Origin: Panax quinquefolius
Lineage: Eukaryota; Streptophyta; Magnoliopsida; Apiales; Araliaceae
Length of the DNA stretch: 64,000 nt
Assembly (NCBI GenBank): GCA_020205615.1
Contig: CM035169.1
Coordinates: forward strand, 13,399,258 to 13,463,257
Direction of reading: 5' to 3'
How positions within the stretch are numbered: position 1 is the first letter of the stretch; each line of letters begins with the position of its first letter. The notes below the pieces were generated by a model. That model did not search any database and was not told the DNA's origin. It worked only from the letters and a program-made list of their open reading frames with translations. Shown here one piece after another: positions 12,401-23,664 of this stretch. A program made the translations under genes and the position numbers.

Positions 12401-15400
12401 CGATAGGAATTCTGTAGTGATAGTAGTACAAGTAATCCTTGGACTTGAGATCATCATAGTATCTTGTGTATGATGAGTTATACTTTGACTTATTCCTTAA
12501 GACCCTTAGGGTATATCAAAGAGTATGCTTGGGTATAATAAGTTATACGTGGAGATAATGTATGATCGATAAAGAATCTACCACTTATTAAAAGAAGAGA
12601 AATGTCCTATGTGATTCGATAAATGACAACCCAAAGAGTCCTTGGCGGCGCGAATGAAATTAGAAAGGAGTTTCTAATTTGCATTATTTGAGTTGTGCAT
12701 TTAAGAGTCGAAATACATATAATTAAATAAAATAAGACTTGTGATAATTCCATGTCTTATATTTAATTGGGACATTGTATGGTGGAAGGATTGAATTATG
12801 CGGTAACTATTTACTCAAAAGGTTCTTTTATGATTAATGTTGAAATCTATATTATCCGGAAAGTCGTTGATCGCTAGGAGAGGCTTATCCTATTGTAGAA
12901 TAAATATTATTTATTTAAATAAATTAATTGTTTAATTTATTTATTTAAATAAGATTAGAATTGTTCTAATTGATTTATTCACAACCGGTTTAATATGGAG
13001 AACCTAAAAGGTCACACCATAAAAAGGAAGAATAATTATTTAAGAAGTTAATGGCATAATCATAATAATATGTTATGTATATTTAATTTAATCTATGGTG
13101 ATAGAATAAATTAAATAGCTTAATATTTATTATTTAATATTTTAGAAATATTAAATATAAATTAATAAGAGGAGTCTTATTAATATTATTACAATTATTA
13201 TTATTTTAATTTCTAAAAGAGTTTAGGAATTAATTTAATATAAGTACTCTCATTTATTCCTAATAGGATTAGGAGGGAAAATTAATTAAAGGAGTTTAAT
13301 TAATTATCCCTAATAAGATTAGGGAGCTTAATTAATTAAAAGAATTTAATTAATTAAATAAAACCCAATTCCTTAATTGTTAAGGTAGGTTGCCCACATC
13401 TAAAAATAAGAGGAGTCTTATTATGGGTGATGTGGTTGTTGACTTTTACAACATACGTAATTCCAATAGTTGGGAGAGTACGCTTTTTCTATAGAGATAA
13501 AAAAACTAGGATTTAGCCAACCACCCCTTCTTCTTGAAAATTCATTTTCCTTGGTGGATCACCTCTAGAGGCCAAACACTTGGGTGTCTAACGTTGATCA
13601 AAGGAAGGAACCAAACCCGGTGGATTCAAGTTGAACGTGAAAAAGGATTGGAGGTGAACTTGTACCGAGGAAGCTCGGATCTTGAGGGTATGATTCTTGT
13701 TCCTATCCTTTTGTTTAATTAATAATTGTGCGTAAAAAGGTGATCCGGGGTATATGGTTTGTAAAATTTTAAAACTCGATTTTTACATCGTTTCGCATTT
13801 TTATGCAATTTGATTGCGTTTTTGAATATTACAAACCTAACAGTGGCATCAGAGCCAAACCTTTATGCAAATTATTAATTGTTTTGATTTGATATGTATG
13901 TTGATATGTGTTTAGAACAATTTATTTGGGCATAATAATGTTGTATAAAATTTATTAAAAAAAATAAATAAATTCGGTAATCCTGTTTTTTTTTTTTTTT
14001 TTGATTACCGAATATGGCCATGCATGTGAATGAGAATCATGAATCATGTATAGCACTGTTAGATCACGTTTTTCTTAAATAAGAATCATATATATACATG
14101 ATTCATGTATCAGAGCTTACAATTATTCTTAATTATTTTATAATTAAAATAAAAAGTTTATTTTAATTTTAAAATAAAAAGTTTATTTTAATTTTAAGAT
14201 AAAGATTTTATTTTAATTTTAAAATTAAATTACATGCTAACTAATTAGAGTTGGAATTGGATTCCATGATAACTAATTGGAGTTGAAATTGGATTTTATT
14301 TTTTCTAAAATAAAGGAGTTTATTTGTGAATAGGGAAGTAAATCCATCTTTCCTTAAATAAAGGAGTTTATTTAGATATGAAATAAGATTTCATATTATT
14401 CAAAATAAAAGAGTTTATTTGTGAATAGGAAAGAGAATCCATGTTTCCTTAAATAAAGGAGTTTATTTAAATATGAAATAAGATTTCATATTATTCAAAA
14501 TAAAGGAGTTTATTTGTGAATAGGAAAAGAATCTGTGTTTCCTTTAATATTTTTTTTTTTTACTTGGAATTGGATTCCATAATTAATTAAAATAAAGGAG
14601 TTTATTTTGATTAAAATTTTGATTAAAATAAAATAGTTTATTTTATTCAAAATTGGATAAATTAAAATAAAATAGTTTTATTTTGATTTAAATTTGGATT
14701 AAAATAAAGGAGTTTATTTTGATTCAAAATTAGATTTTATAATAACTAAATTTGCCCATTAAATGATATCAATATATATATTAAATGTTTATTATTCATA
14801 AGATGAATGTTATTTATTGATCGTATGATGATGATGTGTATGATAATAAATGGGATTGATTATGGACTATTGACCAATGTGATTGGATTTTATTTTAGTT
14901 GGATGCGTGAATGTATGGGTTTTTTATTAAATGGGGTTCTGCGTACCTCGTCTTCTCTAATTTTTCTTAATGAAATTCTATCTCCTCTTATGTACTTCCC
15001 TTATTTCACGATCAAGGTTTCTATTTATTTTAAATAGTTTTGTTATAGGAATAGTTAGAATTAATTTTGAAGAATTGGAGATCGAGGAGCAAGGCGCTTG
15101 AAGACCCGTTTGTAATGGAGCTCGGGTTTAAATGTAATAGTTATATTTAAATATTATTTCTTGCACCCTTGGGGTTTGACCTTTTGGTTCACTTGGTGGC
15201 TCTAGTGAACCAAACTAGAATAAAAGTCCATAATCAATCCGGATAGAATATATATTATTCTATATATGCATGCTTATACTATATATATTATATATTATGC
15301 AAACATGCTTCGCGTGTTCATTAATATATTGACGTATTTTATATATATGTGCAAAATGCATTATTAAACAAGATGAGACAAATTAATAACAAACCCTCGA

Positions 15401-18400
15401 TTTTTTATATTAAGTCCTAAGCGTTAAAAGATATTTGGAATATCGAACGTCGCCTTCTAGCATGATAAAATTAATAGAGTATTAAATATTTAATATGAGA
15501 TTGTTGTGTCACCATAAGGCAAGTATTAAGTATTTAAGATGTTAATTTATCACATTTGATGCTTATAAAGAAAATTGAAAAATATTGTTTTGTTGTGTCA
15601 CCACAAGGATGATATTTTCTTTTTGAATATATGGAGTGCTAGGAGTCGGACTTAACTTGGATAATTTTGATTCGGATGTGCCACCACTGATCAAAATAAT
15701 CTAAGAGGCAAAAGAAAAGGAGTTGCGATAGTTGATGTAATTGACAAAAGTTGTCTACCTATTTATTTATATATAGTTTGTTGTGTCACCACAAGGCTAT
15801 ATACATTTGAAATGGGATCCTTATTCTCACTAGCAAATCTTTAATTAGATTTTGACTTAACTATATAAGTGAGGATAATATAGTTTGAAGAAAATAGTGG
15901 GAGATACCAATTTAAAACAAGACCTAATTTATTTTGGTAATTAATAAAAGAATGTATGTTAAAATGTTGTTAATTACAAATTCATTTATGAGAATTTTTA
16001 CAATGTCTAAAATTACTATCATCTGCGAAGCATATTAGATGTTAAATTAACCGCATCGAATTAAACGGATTGGTTAAGGAATTTGAGAATAGTTCTCATA
16101 GGTGAAAAGTTATCTTATGTCCTTAATACGCCTATATCCTGCAATGGTTGCGAGCATAATGCCTCCGAGGAAGAGATTGCTACTTTTAGAAAGTGGCAAG
16201 ATGATGCACAATTAACTCGATCGCATCATGCTCGCATCCACGAGTAATGAGCTTGGCGTCGGATGAAACTATGGATGCTCCTACTATATTCCTGCGCGAT
16301 CAAGTAGTTGATGGTGAAGAAAGTAGGACCGATAGATATCGAGATATCTAAGGAGCTCTTCCGATCTAGAATGGCCAATGGCACTACAAATGCAGATATA
16401 AAGTCCTTAACATTATCAATTAGATTGATCAATTAGAATGACGAGTTTTGTCGTGGATGGAGAGTTGAGCGAAGATTTGATCTTGCACTCACTCCCAGAC
16501 TCCTTTCACATTGTTGTGAATTTTTCATATGAAACAAGCTAGATATCGGCCTCATTGATTTGCTTAACATATTGAAAAATGTTGAGTCACTTTCCAACCA
16601 AGAAAGATCGAGTCTTCTTGGTAGGGGCGAAAGGATCTTCCGAAAAGAAGAACGATTCAAAAGAAGGTATATAGAAAAGGCAAAATAAAGGATAATAAGA
16701 ACAAAACGTCACGGATAGAAAGGAGTTTACTTCCACCGCAATAAGCACGGACACTTTGAAAGAAAGCTGCGAGAAGCGTCTTGCAGAGGCTAACGAAAGA
16801 AGCTTAGTGAAGTTTCGGTTATAAATACAAATTTGTTCATGATTTAAAATAAATTTTCTTTAAGTCGAGGTTCTACTGGGTATTGGATACCGATTTGGTT
16901 ATCATAAATATAGATTTATGAAGGGACCAAGCGTAAGTAGAAAGTTAAACAAAGATATAAGTAATCTGTGTGTGGAAAATGAAGCGAAGGTTCTTTGCGT
17001 TAGCTATAGAAACTTATAGTTTAGCATTGCTACTGGCAAATCTATTAAGTCGATAAGTTGTTATTGTATTCCGATTACTTGTTAGAAACATTATTTCCAT
17101 TTTATTGTTGAATGATGAAATCTTTGGTATTATATTTAAAAACAATTGTTGTTCTATTTATAATAATAATAATGTTTTGTATAGAATCGAATATTACTTA
17201 ATGGATTTTATATACTTGACTTACGCCGAAAATAATTTTGCAAATTGAACAAACTAGTATAAGAAAAGGAGATGGTCATTCAAAGAGTTGAATATGTGTA
17301 TTTCTTTGAAATACAAGATGTGAATTATTTGAAAGGTTCAAAGAATTCAAAAGTGAAACAAATCGACAAAGTATTAAGATTCTTTGATTAGATCGAGGAA
17401 TAAATACTTGAAGCAATAAGTTTCTAGATCATCTCAAATGGTTTTCTCATAATGGACACATCCCGATACGCAATAATTGATTGATGTATCTAAATGAAAA
17501 ATCGTACCTTGTTGGACGTAGATGCGGTCCATAATGATTTTACCGACATTCCAAAGATCCTTCCGGGATAATGTCCTAGAAATGGTGCATATCTACGAAA
17601 AGGTAACCTCAAAATCCGGCCCCAAGACTCCATAAAAGTTATGGACAGGGAGGATTCCTAATCTTAAGTATGTTAAGATAAGGGGTTGTCCAACTTATGT
17701 GAAAAGGTTTCAAAGGATAAGCTTGGGACAAGATTTGACAAGTCTGATTTGTGGGACATCCTAAAGTAAGTTTAGGGTATATGTTCTATAATCCTACTTA
17801 GCAAAAGGTGTTTGTTGCGAAACACGCTGCCTTTTAAGATAAATGTGTTTATTATTGAAGGGGCTAGTGGGAGGATAATAGATCTTGAAGAGTTCAAAAA
17901 CCACAAAACACTATAAGTCAAATAAGAGGAACCTATAGATAGACCTATTGTACCACAACCGAATCGTAAAATCGAATAAGACAGAAGATACCTAGGAGGT
18001 ATGGATTCATCATGGATGATGATGATGAGGTACACATCATGAAGATGATGATCCGATTCATACGATGAGTTAAGAGTTGTAGACACTCAGGGAAATTGAT
18101 TGAAGCAATATTCTCAAAAATGGAACATCGTTTTGATGAAACAAATCAAAAGAGTTTGATTTTATCAAAAAACAAGAATGAACCTAGTGTGTACAAAAGG
18201 GTCAGTGGGAGCGTCGTGACATTCCTAGTACTATATGTTGATATACTACGAATAAGGAATGACATACCAATGCTACAATCAGTAAAGATAAAGTTGTCTA
18301 AACATTCCTCCACGAATGATTTGGGAAGAGTATCTTAATTGGGGATAAAATCTATATAGATAGATTTAAAAGGATGCTCAACTTAACCCAAGGAATGTAT

Positions 18401-20983
18401 ATTCATTTGATGCTAAAGTCGTTTAGCATGGCAAACTCCAAGAGATGTTTCATATCGATGAGCTATGGAGTGTATCTCTTTAATAGTCCCCACGGACTCT
18501 GAAAAGAGAGATCGCATGAGTGACAATCATGTATGCAATGATGAGATTATACGAAACGATGTTGATCGATCGTATTCGGAGAAGATCAACATAAGACGGT
18601 GAAAAACATCTTAAAGTTCTTAACCCAAGACTAAGGATGTGAGCATACATAGGTGGGTGCGAATTAAAACTAGAGGGCTTTACAGACTCAAGTTTTTTGG
18701 CAGACTAAGACGAATCAAAATCCACTTTAAGGTAAAGTGTTACCTTGAATAATTGGTGCGATTGAATTGGAAAGGTTCCAAACAAAGAAAGAGTTCTTTG
18801 GTTTAGTGATAAAGACAAAGTATATAGCTATAAATGAAGCTACAAATTGATTGTTTGGATGATAAGTTCATTACTGAACTAGGAATAGTTCTAAGTCTCA
18901 TCTTGGATCTAAACATGTGTTGTGGCACTTTCATTTGATTATTAGAATCATTGAAAGATGTGAAATCACTATAGAGATAGTGGACTCTCATGAACAACAT
19001 TACATATCCATTAACTAAAGCTTATCCAATGACGGGATAATCGTCACTTAGAGAAGAGAAGAGTATGAGATACCATGGCGATTGGCTTAGTGCAAGTGGG
19101 AGATTGAAAGTAGTATGCACCTGAAGCCAATCATGTTTGATGATAAAGCATATACTTTGTAACAATCTTATTCATTTATTAATAAAAAGTATTAATTTAT
19201 TAAAGGCTTTTAATTATCTACATGATCTTTGTTTTATAATATGTGATAAACCCATAGTTTTAAGCAATGCTTTTAGAATAATGATGATGATCATTCTAAT
19301 GAGATCTAAATTCTTAGAAAGCTTAAAACTAAAATAGTTCCCAATCATTGGATTACTAAATTGGGGATTAGTGAATCCGGATAGATTGGTACATCGTTGC
19401 TTTGCTTTCGTTGGATGAGGATGATTGATCTCACGATTATTTGTGTGGAGACACTAAAGCAAGTATGTAGGTGCTTATTAGAGAATAAGTTCACCGAGCG
19501 TGGCTCGCTAAGGAATATCTAATGGAGTTTTACTTGCTGTCGATAGGAATTCTGTAGTGATAGTAGTCTGAAGTAATCCTTGGACTTGAGATCATCATAG
19601 TATCTTGTGTATGATGAGTTATACTTTGACTTATTCCTTAAGACCCTTAGGGTATATCAAAGGGTATGCTTGGGTATAATAAGTTGTATATGGAGATAAT
19701 GTATGATCAATAAAGAATCTACCACTTATTAAAAGAAGAGAAATGTCTATGTGATTCGATAAATGACAACCCAAAGAGTCCGGGTTGGCGGCGAGAATGA
19801 AATTAGAAAGGAGTTTCTAATTTGCATTATTTGGAGTTGTGCATTTAAGAGTCGAAATACATATAATTAAATAAAATAAGACTTGACAGTAATTCCATGT
19901 CTTATATTTAATTGGGACATTGTATGGTGGAATGATTGAATTGTACGGTAACTATTTACTCAAAGGTTCTTTTATGATTAATGTTGAAATCTATATTATC
20001 TGGAAAGTCGTTGATCGCTAGGGAGGCTTATCCCTATTGTAGAATAAATATTATTTATTTAAATAAATTAATTGTTTAATTTATTTATTTAAATAAGATT
20101 AGAATTGTTCTAATTGATTTATTCACAACCGGTTTAATATGGAGAACCTAAAGGGTCACACCATAAAAGGAAGAATAATTATTTAAGAAGTTAATGGCAT
20201 AATCGTAATAATATGTTATGTATATTTAATTTAATCTATGGTGATAGAATAAATTAAATAGCTTAATATTATTATTTAATATTTTAGAAATATTAAATAT
20301 AAATTAATAAGAGTCTTATTAATATTATTACAATTATTATTATTTTAATTTCTAAAAGAGTTTAAGAATTAATTTAATATAAGAACTCTCATTTATTCCT
20401 AATAGGATTAGGAGGGAAAATTAATTAAAGGAGTTTAATTAATTATCCCTAATAAGATTAGGGAGCTTAATTAATTAAATAAAACCCAATTCCTTAATTG
20501 TTAAGGTGGGTTGCCCACATCTAAAAATAAGAGGAGTCTTATTATGGGTGATGTGGTTGTTGACATTTACAACATACGTAATTCCAATAATTGGGAGAGT
20601 ACACTTTTTCTATAGAGATAAAAAAACTAGGGTTTAGCAAACCACCCCTTCTTCTTGAAAATTCTTTTTCCTTAGTGGATCACCTCTAGAGGCCAAACAC
20701 TTGGGTGGCTAACGTTGATCAAAGGAAGGAACCAAACCCGGTGGATTCAAGTTGAACGCGAAAAAGGATTGGAGGTGAACTTGTACCTGAGGAAGCTCGG
20801 ATCTTCAAGGGTATGATTCTTGTTCCTATCCTTTTTGTTTAATTAATAATTGTGCATAAAGGGTGATCCGGGTATATGGTTTGTAAAATTTTTAAAACTC
20901 TGATTTTTACACGTTTCCGCATTTTTATGCAATTTGATTGCGTTCTTGAATATTACAAACCTAACAGAAAGTATAACAGAAGC

Positions 20984-21042
<59 letters not shown>

Positions 21043-22345
21043 CCTAAGATTGTGACTTTAGGTTTGCAAGTCCAGAAAGATAATATCCTCTTACTTACGG
21101 AACCCTTAAGTAAACCAACCTCTAGAGATGAGATGAGATCATGAGATGATACACAATTACATACTAAATCAACTCTAATATAGTTGTACAAGACATTTGA
21201 TGAGATGATATATACTTAGTATCATGATGCCTACACCACAAAATTGATAGACAATTCAACTTGAAGTCCCAACAAACTCAATTTTCTGTGTCACTTATAA
21301 TTGTTAATCTAAAATGACTTTAATACCAATTTCATATACTACTTATTTTATAATCAGAATGATCCAATATAATTTGATGGGGATGCATCAATTATTATAT
21401 GATAGGCCCTGATCCTCGACAATATTAAATTAACACCATACTTTAAAAGAAAGTATTAGTAATAATGCTCATTTTTCCATTATTATAGACACTGGTTAAG
21501 TTCACAATTAACTGATCAAGCCAATAATATGTACAGATGTATAGCCTTGAAGACAATTAAAAAATTAAAAATCAGACAACATACCTGTGAGCTAGTTACT
21601 TCCGATTTGAATTTGGATAGATTAGCCTCTTGAGTCATCTCAATCTGCACATAAATGCAGGACGCATGGTTACCACAATAGAATTACAAGTGAAGAAGAT
21701 ATTCTTTAATAGTAACATTTAACATAATGCTAATACTTTACAAACCCTGGATATGAATAACAGGTTATTAAGGAGAAGGGGAAAAATGAAAATAAAAATC
21801 TTACTTTTTGCATTTCAGCTTTGGAAACAAAGGATTGAGCCACATTTTCCAAGGTGTCGTTCAAAACTTCAATGATGGAAGAAGTAATAGCCTCCGCTTG
21901 CTTCGAGGGCACACCTTGTGCTTCTAATCTCCGCACCTAACAGAACAAAACATTTCACCTCATCAAGAAAAAGGAATTAATTGGTTGCCCCCAAGCCAAA
22001 TCCTTAGACAATTAATTTTAGTGCAGAACACAAATCAATCCACAAGCCAATCAACATATAAACGTAAAAAAAATTACAGAAATAAAACAAAAGTTGAGAG
22101 AGAGAAAAAAATATAGTAGTTACGAGGGCTAAGGTGTCAACGAGGAAGACGCGCTTGCCGTTAGATTGAACGAGCTGAGAAATTTGTCGGGTATCAATTC
22201 GGTTCCAAGTACTCCGACAAGAATGTAATGAAGAAGAAGAAGAAAGGGAATTTGAAGTAACTCCAATAACTCTCAAAAGGGATAATTTAATTCCGGATTT
22301 GACTCCAAGTTGTCCAGCCCGCTTACATGCCGCATAAGCGGCCAT
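9445..22345 (-). CDS. Mitochondrial coiled-coil protein, DUF1640/CCDC90 (MCUR1-like) family
   Basis: Seven minus-strand exons: 22345-22124, 21936-21805, 21644-21585, 10125-10049, 9942-9886, 9729-9663 and 9564-9445. All have consensus borders and phases that agree, giving 244 aa, normal for plant members. The N-terminus (MAAYAACKRAGQLG..) is basic and Ser-rich, like a mitochondrial presequence. The domain starts near residue 75 (VRRLEAQGVPSKQAEAI) and is followed by a charged coiled coil (~120-220: MLQHETEKLKGDIEKMRSELR and so on). A C-terminal membrane helix (GTLVSISAVGLAVLRIMM) ends the protein. Relatives are inner-membrane proteins, either calcium-uniporter regulators (MCUR1/CCDC90) or respiratory assembly factors (yeast Fmp32), so the exact plant role is unsettled. 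Intron 3 is 11.5 kb because of a nested Copia element. From memory, an Arabidopsis relative is At2g16460, close to NERD (At2g16485), whose homologue is also in this window. Confidence 0.9.
11965..13842 (+). repeat. 5' LTR of the Copia element (1,878 bp)
   Basis: It matches the 3' LTR at 19105-20966 over its whole length, with scattered substitutions and short indels. It begins TGAAAG and ends CTAACA. It contains many short AT-rich palindromes (for example TTAATTAATT around 13275-13350). The open frame 13534-13722 is simply LTR sequence. Confidence 0.93.
13843..13858 (+). promoter_or_regulatory. Copia primer-binding site
   Basis: TGGCATCAGAGCC starts one base after the 5' LTR. It resembles the TGGTATCAGAGC box, complementary to the 3' end of initiator tRNA-Met, found in most plant Copia elements. 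Confidence 0.85.
14311..14595 (+). repeat. 95-bp tandem repeat in the Copia leader
   Basis: The phrase 'taaaggagtttatttgtgaatag' starts at 14311, 14406 and 14501, an exact 95-base period. Shorter, more diverged versions of 'aaataaaggagtttatttt' continue on both sides (14140-14740). The array lies between the primer-binding site and the gag remnant. Confidence 0.9.
15500..15800 (+). repeat. Repeated TGTTGTGTCACCACAAGG motif in the Copia leader
   Basis: Near-identical copies of TGTTGTGTCACCA(C/T)AAGG occur near 15503, 15591 and 15778. A weaker version (gatgtgccaccactgatc) lies near 15675. The motif is partly self-complementary. It is unexplained, with packaging or other cis signals a speculative possibility. 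Confidence 0.7.
16140..16830 (+). pseudogene. Copia gag remnant
   Basis: Read across several frames, the plus strand shows a Copia gag C-terminal region: a 'DGELSEDLILHSLPDSF'-like stretch, then a lysine/arginine-rich linker, then a diverged CCHC-type knuckle region near 16725-16770. Stops and frameshifts break it throughout, so no functional protein is encoded. Confidence 0.65.
18090..19090 (+). pseudogene. Copia reverse transcriptase and RNase H remnant
   Basis: Fragments resembling the C-terminal part of Copia reverse transcriptase (18090-18560) and the RNase H end (18640-19060) can be followed on the plus strand only by switching frames through many stops. An integrase core was not recognised between the gag and RT remnants, so that part seems deleted or fully decayed. 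Confidence 0.6.
19090..19104 (+). promoter_or_regulatory. Copia polypurine tract
   Basis: The purine-rich GTGCAAGTGGGAGAT lies immediately upstream of the TG that begins the 3' LTR at 19105, the expected plus-strand priming site. Confidence 0.8.
19105..20966 (+). repeat. 3' LTR of the Copia element (1,862 bp)
   Basis: Partner of the 5' LTR, with only scattered small differences by eye. It ends CTAACA directly before the GAAAG target duplication. Confidence 0.93.
20985..21038. repeat. (TA)n microsatellite
   Basis: About 26 TA units lie in intron 3 of the DUF1640 gene, just outside the Copia insertion. The minus-strand open frame across it is an artefact. Confidence 0.95.
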
Positions 22346-22383
22346 TCATATGAATGATTGATTCAAACTACAGACTGTATTTA

Positions 22384-22510
22384 CTACAACTTCTCTCTCC
22401 TACAAATTCCACAATCCTATCGATCAAGCTGATTAGTAGGAGTACTCCACTACCGACTTCTCCCTCCTACAAATTCCACAATCCGACAACTTCTCTCTCC
22501 TACAAATTTA
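22384..22510 (+). repeat. Three copies of a ~30-bp motif upstream of the DUF1640 gene
   Basis: Copies of 'acttctctctcctacaaattccacaatcc' occur at about 22388, 22455 and 22488 (the last truncated). They lie 40-165 bases upstream of the ATG at 22345, inside the presumed 5' UTR or core promoter. On the transcribed strand they read as GA-rich repeats. Confidence 0.7.
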
Positions 22511-22685
22511 TGTTTATTATTTTTGATAATTAGTAAATAATAAAAAATCATTTAAAATAATCACTAGATTACACGTTCATCAATTTATGATAATCACTAG
22601 ATTACAAAAACTAAAAGAAGGATTACCAAAGTGAATAAATCAATAATTAAATATAGTAATTTATAATTAATTCTTAAAAATAAAT

Positions 22686-22758
22686 CGCCCACCGTGGGGC
22701 TCGAACCCACGACCACAAGGTTAAGAGCCTTGCGCTCTACCAACTGAGCTAGACGGGC
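22686..22758 (-). tRNA. tRNA-Lys (anticodon CUU)
   Basis: The minus strand folds as a 73-nt cloverleaf. The acceptor stem GCCCGTC pairs with GGTGGGC, followed by discriminator G. An A-box (TAGCTCAGTTGG) forms the D arm, the anticodon loop reads CTCTTAA with anticodon CTT, and the B-box is GGTTCGAGCC. There is no intron and no encoded CCA. A T-rich stretch (ATTTATTTTTAAG) directly after the 3' end suits RNA polymerase III termination. It sits about 340 bases upstream of the DUF1640 start codon on the same strand. Confidence 0.97.
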
Positions 22759-23664
22759 AACTCTATTTACTATATTGTAATAATATATCATATTCGATAA
22801 ATTTATTTTACAAACATTAACTGATTTTTTTTTATTATCGACTAACACCCAATTTATACCCCAAACTTTTCATTGAAAATGGATTTGCAGCTTAAACTAA
22901 ATTTTAGATTAAATACATTCTAAACTTAAACTCAAACAATTAAATGCTCGTTGCCAAATCTTAACCAAAAAAGTTAAATTAAGGAGTAAAAAAGACGAAC
23001 ACTAAAATTTAATTAGAGAGAGAAAAAATTCTTCTTCTTTTACTACTACTCTTATATAGTTGGATTTGAGTTTAATCAGAAAAAAACAAAACAAAGAGAC
23101 TATCGAGATTTTTCAAGTACAAATCTTGTTTTCAACAAATGCATATTTTTTTTTGTGCTTGTGGTATTTGAGATGTAATCTAATTTGTGGTTGGGTTTTG
23201 GTGGTTAAGGATAAAAGAATTTCTGAAATTTGAAGTAAATATCATCCATAAACGAATTAAATGGTTTTTGAATTTGATGTGGGAAGAAGAAGGCCAATGA
23301 TGGTGCTGATTTTAAAACATTAGATATATTCATGGTAGAACAGACATGAGAATTGCTGCTGGCTACAATGTAGCCTGCCTTTACCAATAATAATACAAAC
23401 AAATAGTAATACTCCTCTTGTTTGTATTGAAGGATTCTATTACCATAAAAAAAAAATGAAAAATCAAGATCAGGTTGCAACAATTTGGATATCCTACTAA
23501 CTTATCATACAAAGCAAACATGGCCTAAATACTTAAAAGTTATGCAACAAAGGAATATTTAGGTTGTAGGTTTATTTAGTACTCGGCTAAATGGGATGAA
23601 AATAGCAAATATAAATAAATACAAAAAATTGCATTATTGATTGAAGCTCGCATGAACATCATCA

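Larger units (their letters stand above)
11965..20966 (+). mobile_element. Complete but degenerate Ty1/Copia LTR retrotransposon
   Basis: A 9.0-kb element in intron 3 of the DUF1640 gene, opposite to the gene's orientation. The LTRs (11965-13842 and 19105-20966) both start TGAAAGTAGTATGCAC and end AACCTAACA. A perfect 5-bp target duplication, GAAAG, flanks it (11960-11964 and 20967-20971). A primer-binding site (TGGCATCAGAGCC) follows the 5' LTR and a purine tract precedes the 3' LTR. The 5.26-kb interior has a ~2.3-kb AT-rich leader with tandem repeats, then badly broken gag, reverse transcriptase and RNase H remnants. No open frame of useful length survives on the coding strand. The order RT then RNase H at the 3' end fits Copia. 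Confidence 0.93.
11664..20971. mobile_element. Stowaway-like MITE interrupted by the Copia element
   Basis: The left end, after a TA at 11662-11663, reads CTCCCTCTGTCACACAAAAGAT. The right end is split by the retrotransposon: ATCTTTTGTGGGACGGTGAAAG at 11943-11964, whose last five bases (GAAAG) are duplicated at 20967-20971 and followed by TA. The two ends are imperfect inverted repeats of each other. The Copia insertion therefore fell at the very tip of this ~300-bp MITE and is younger than it. Confidence 0.65.

Noticed and set aside
14311..14595. CRISPR-like array
   Set aside because: Repeats are directly tandem without spacers, and the sequence is plant nuclear DNA.
22597..22848. Open frame across the tRNA locus
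   Set aside because: The frame is produced by translating the tRNA-Lys gene. The cloverleaf is the real feature.
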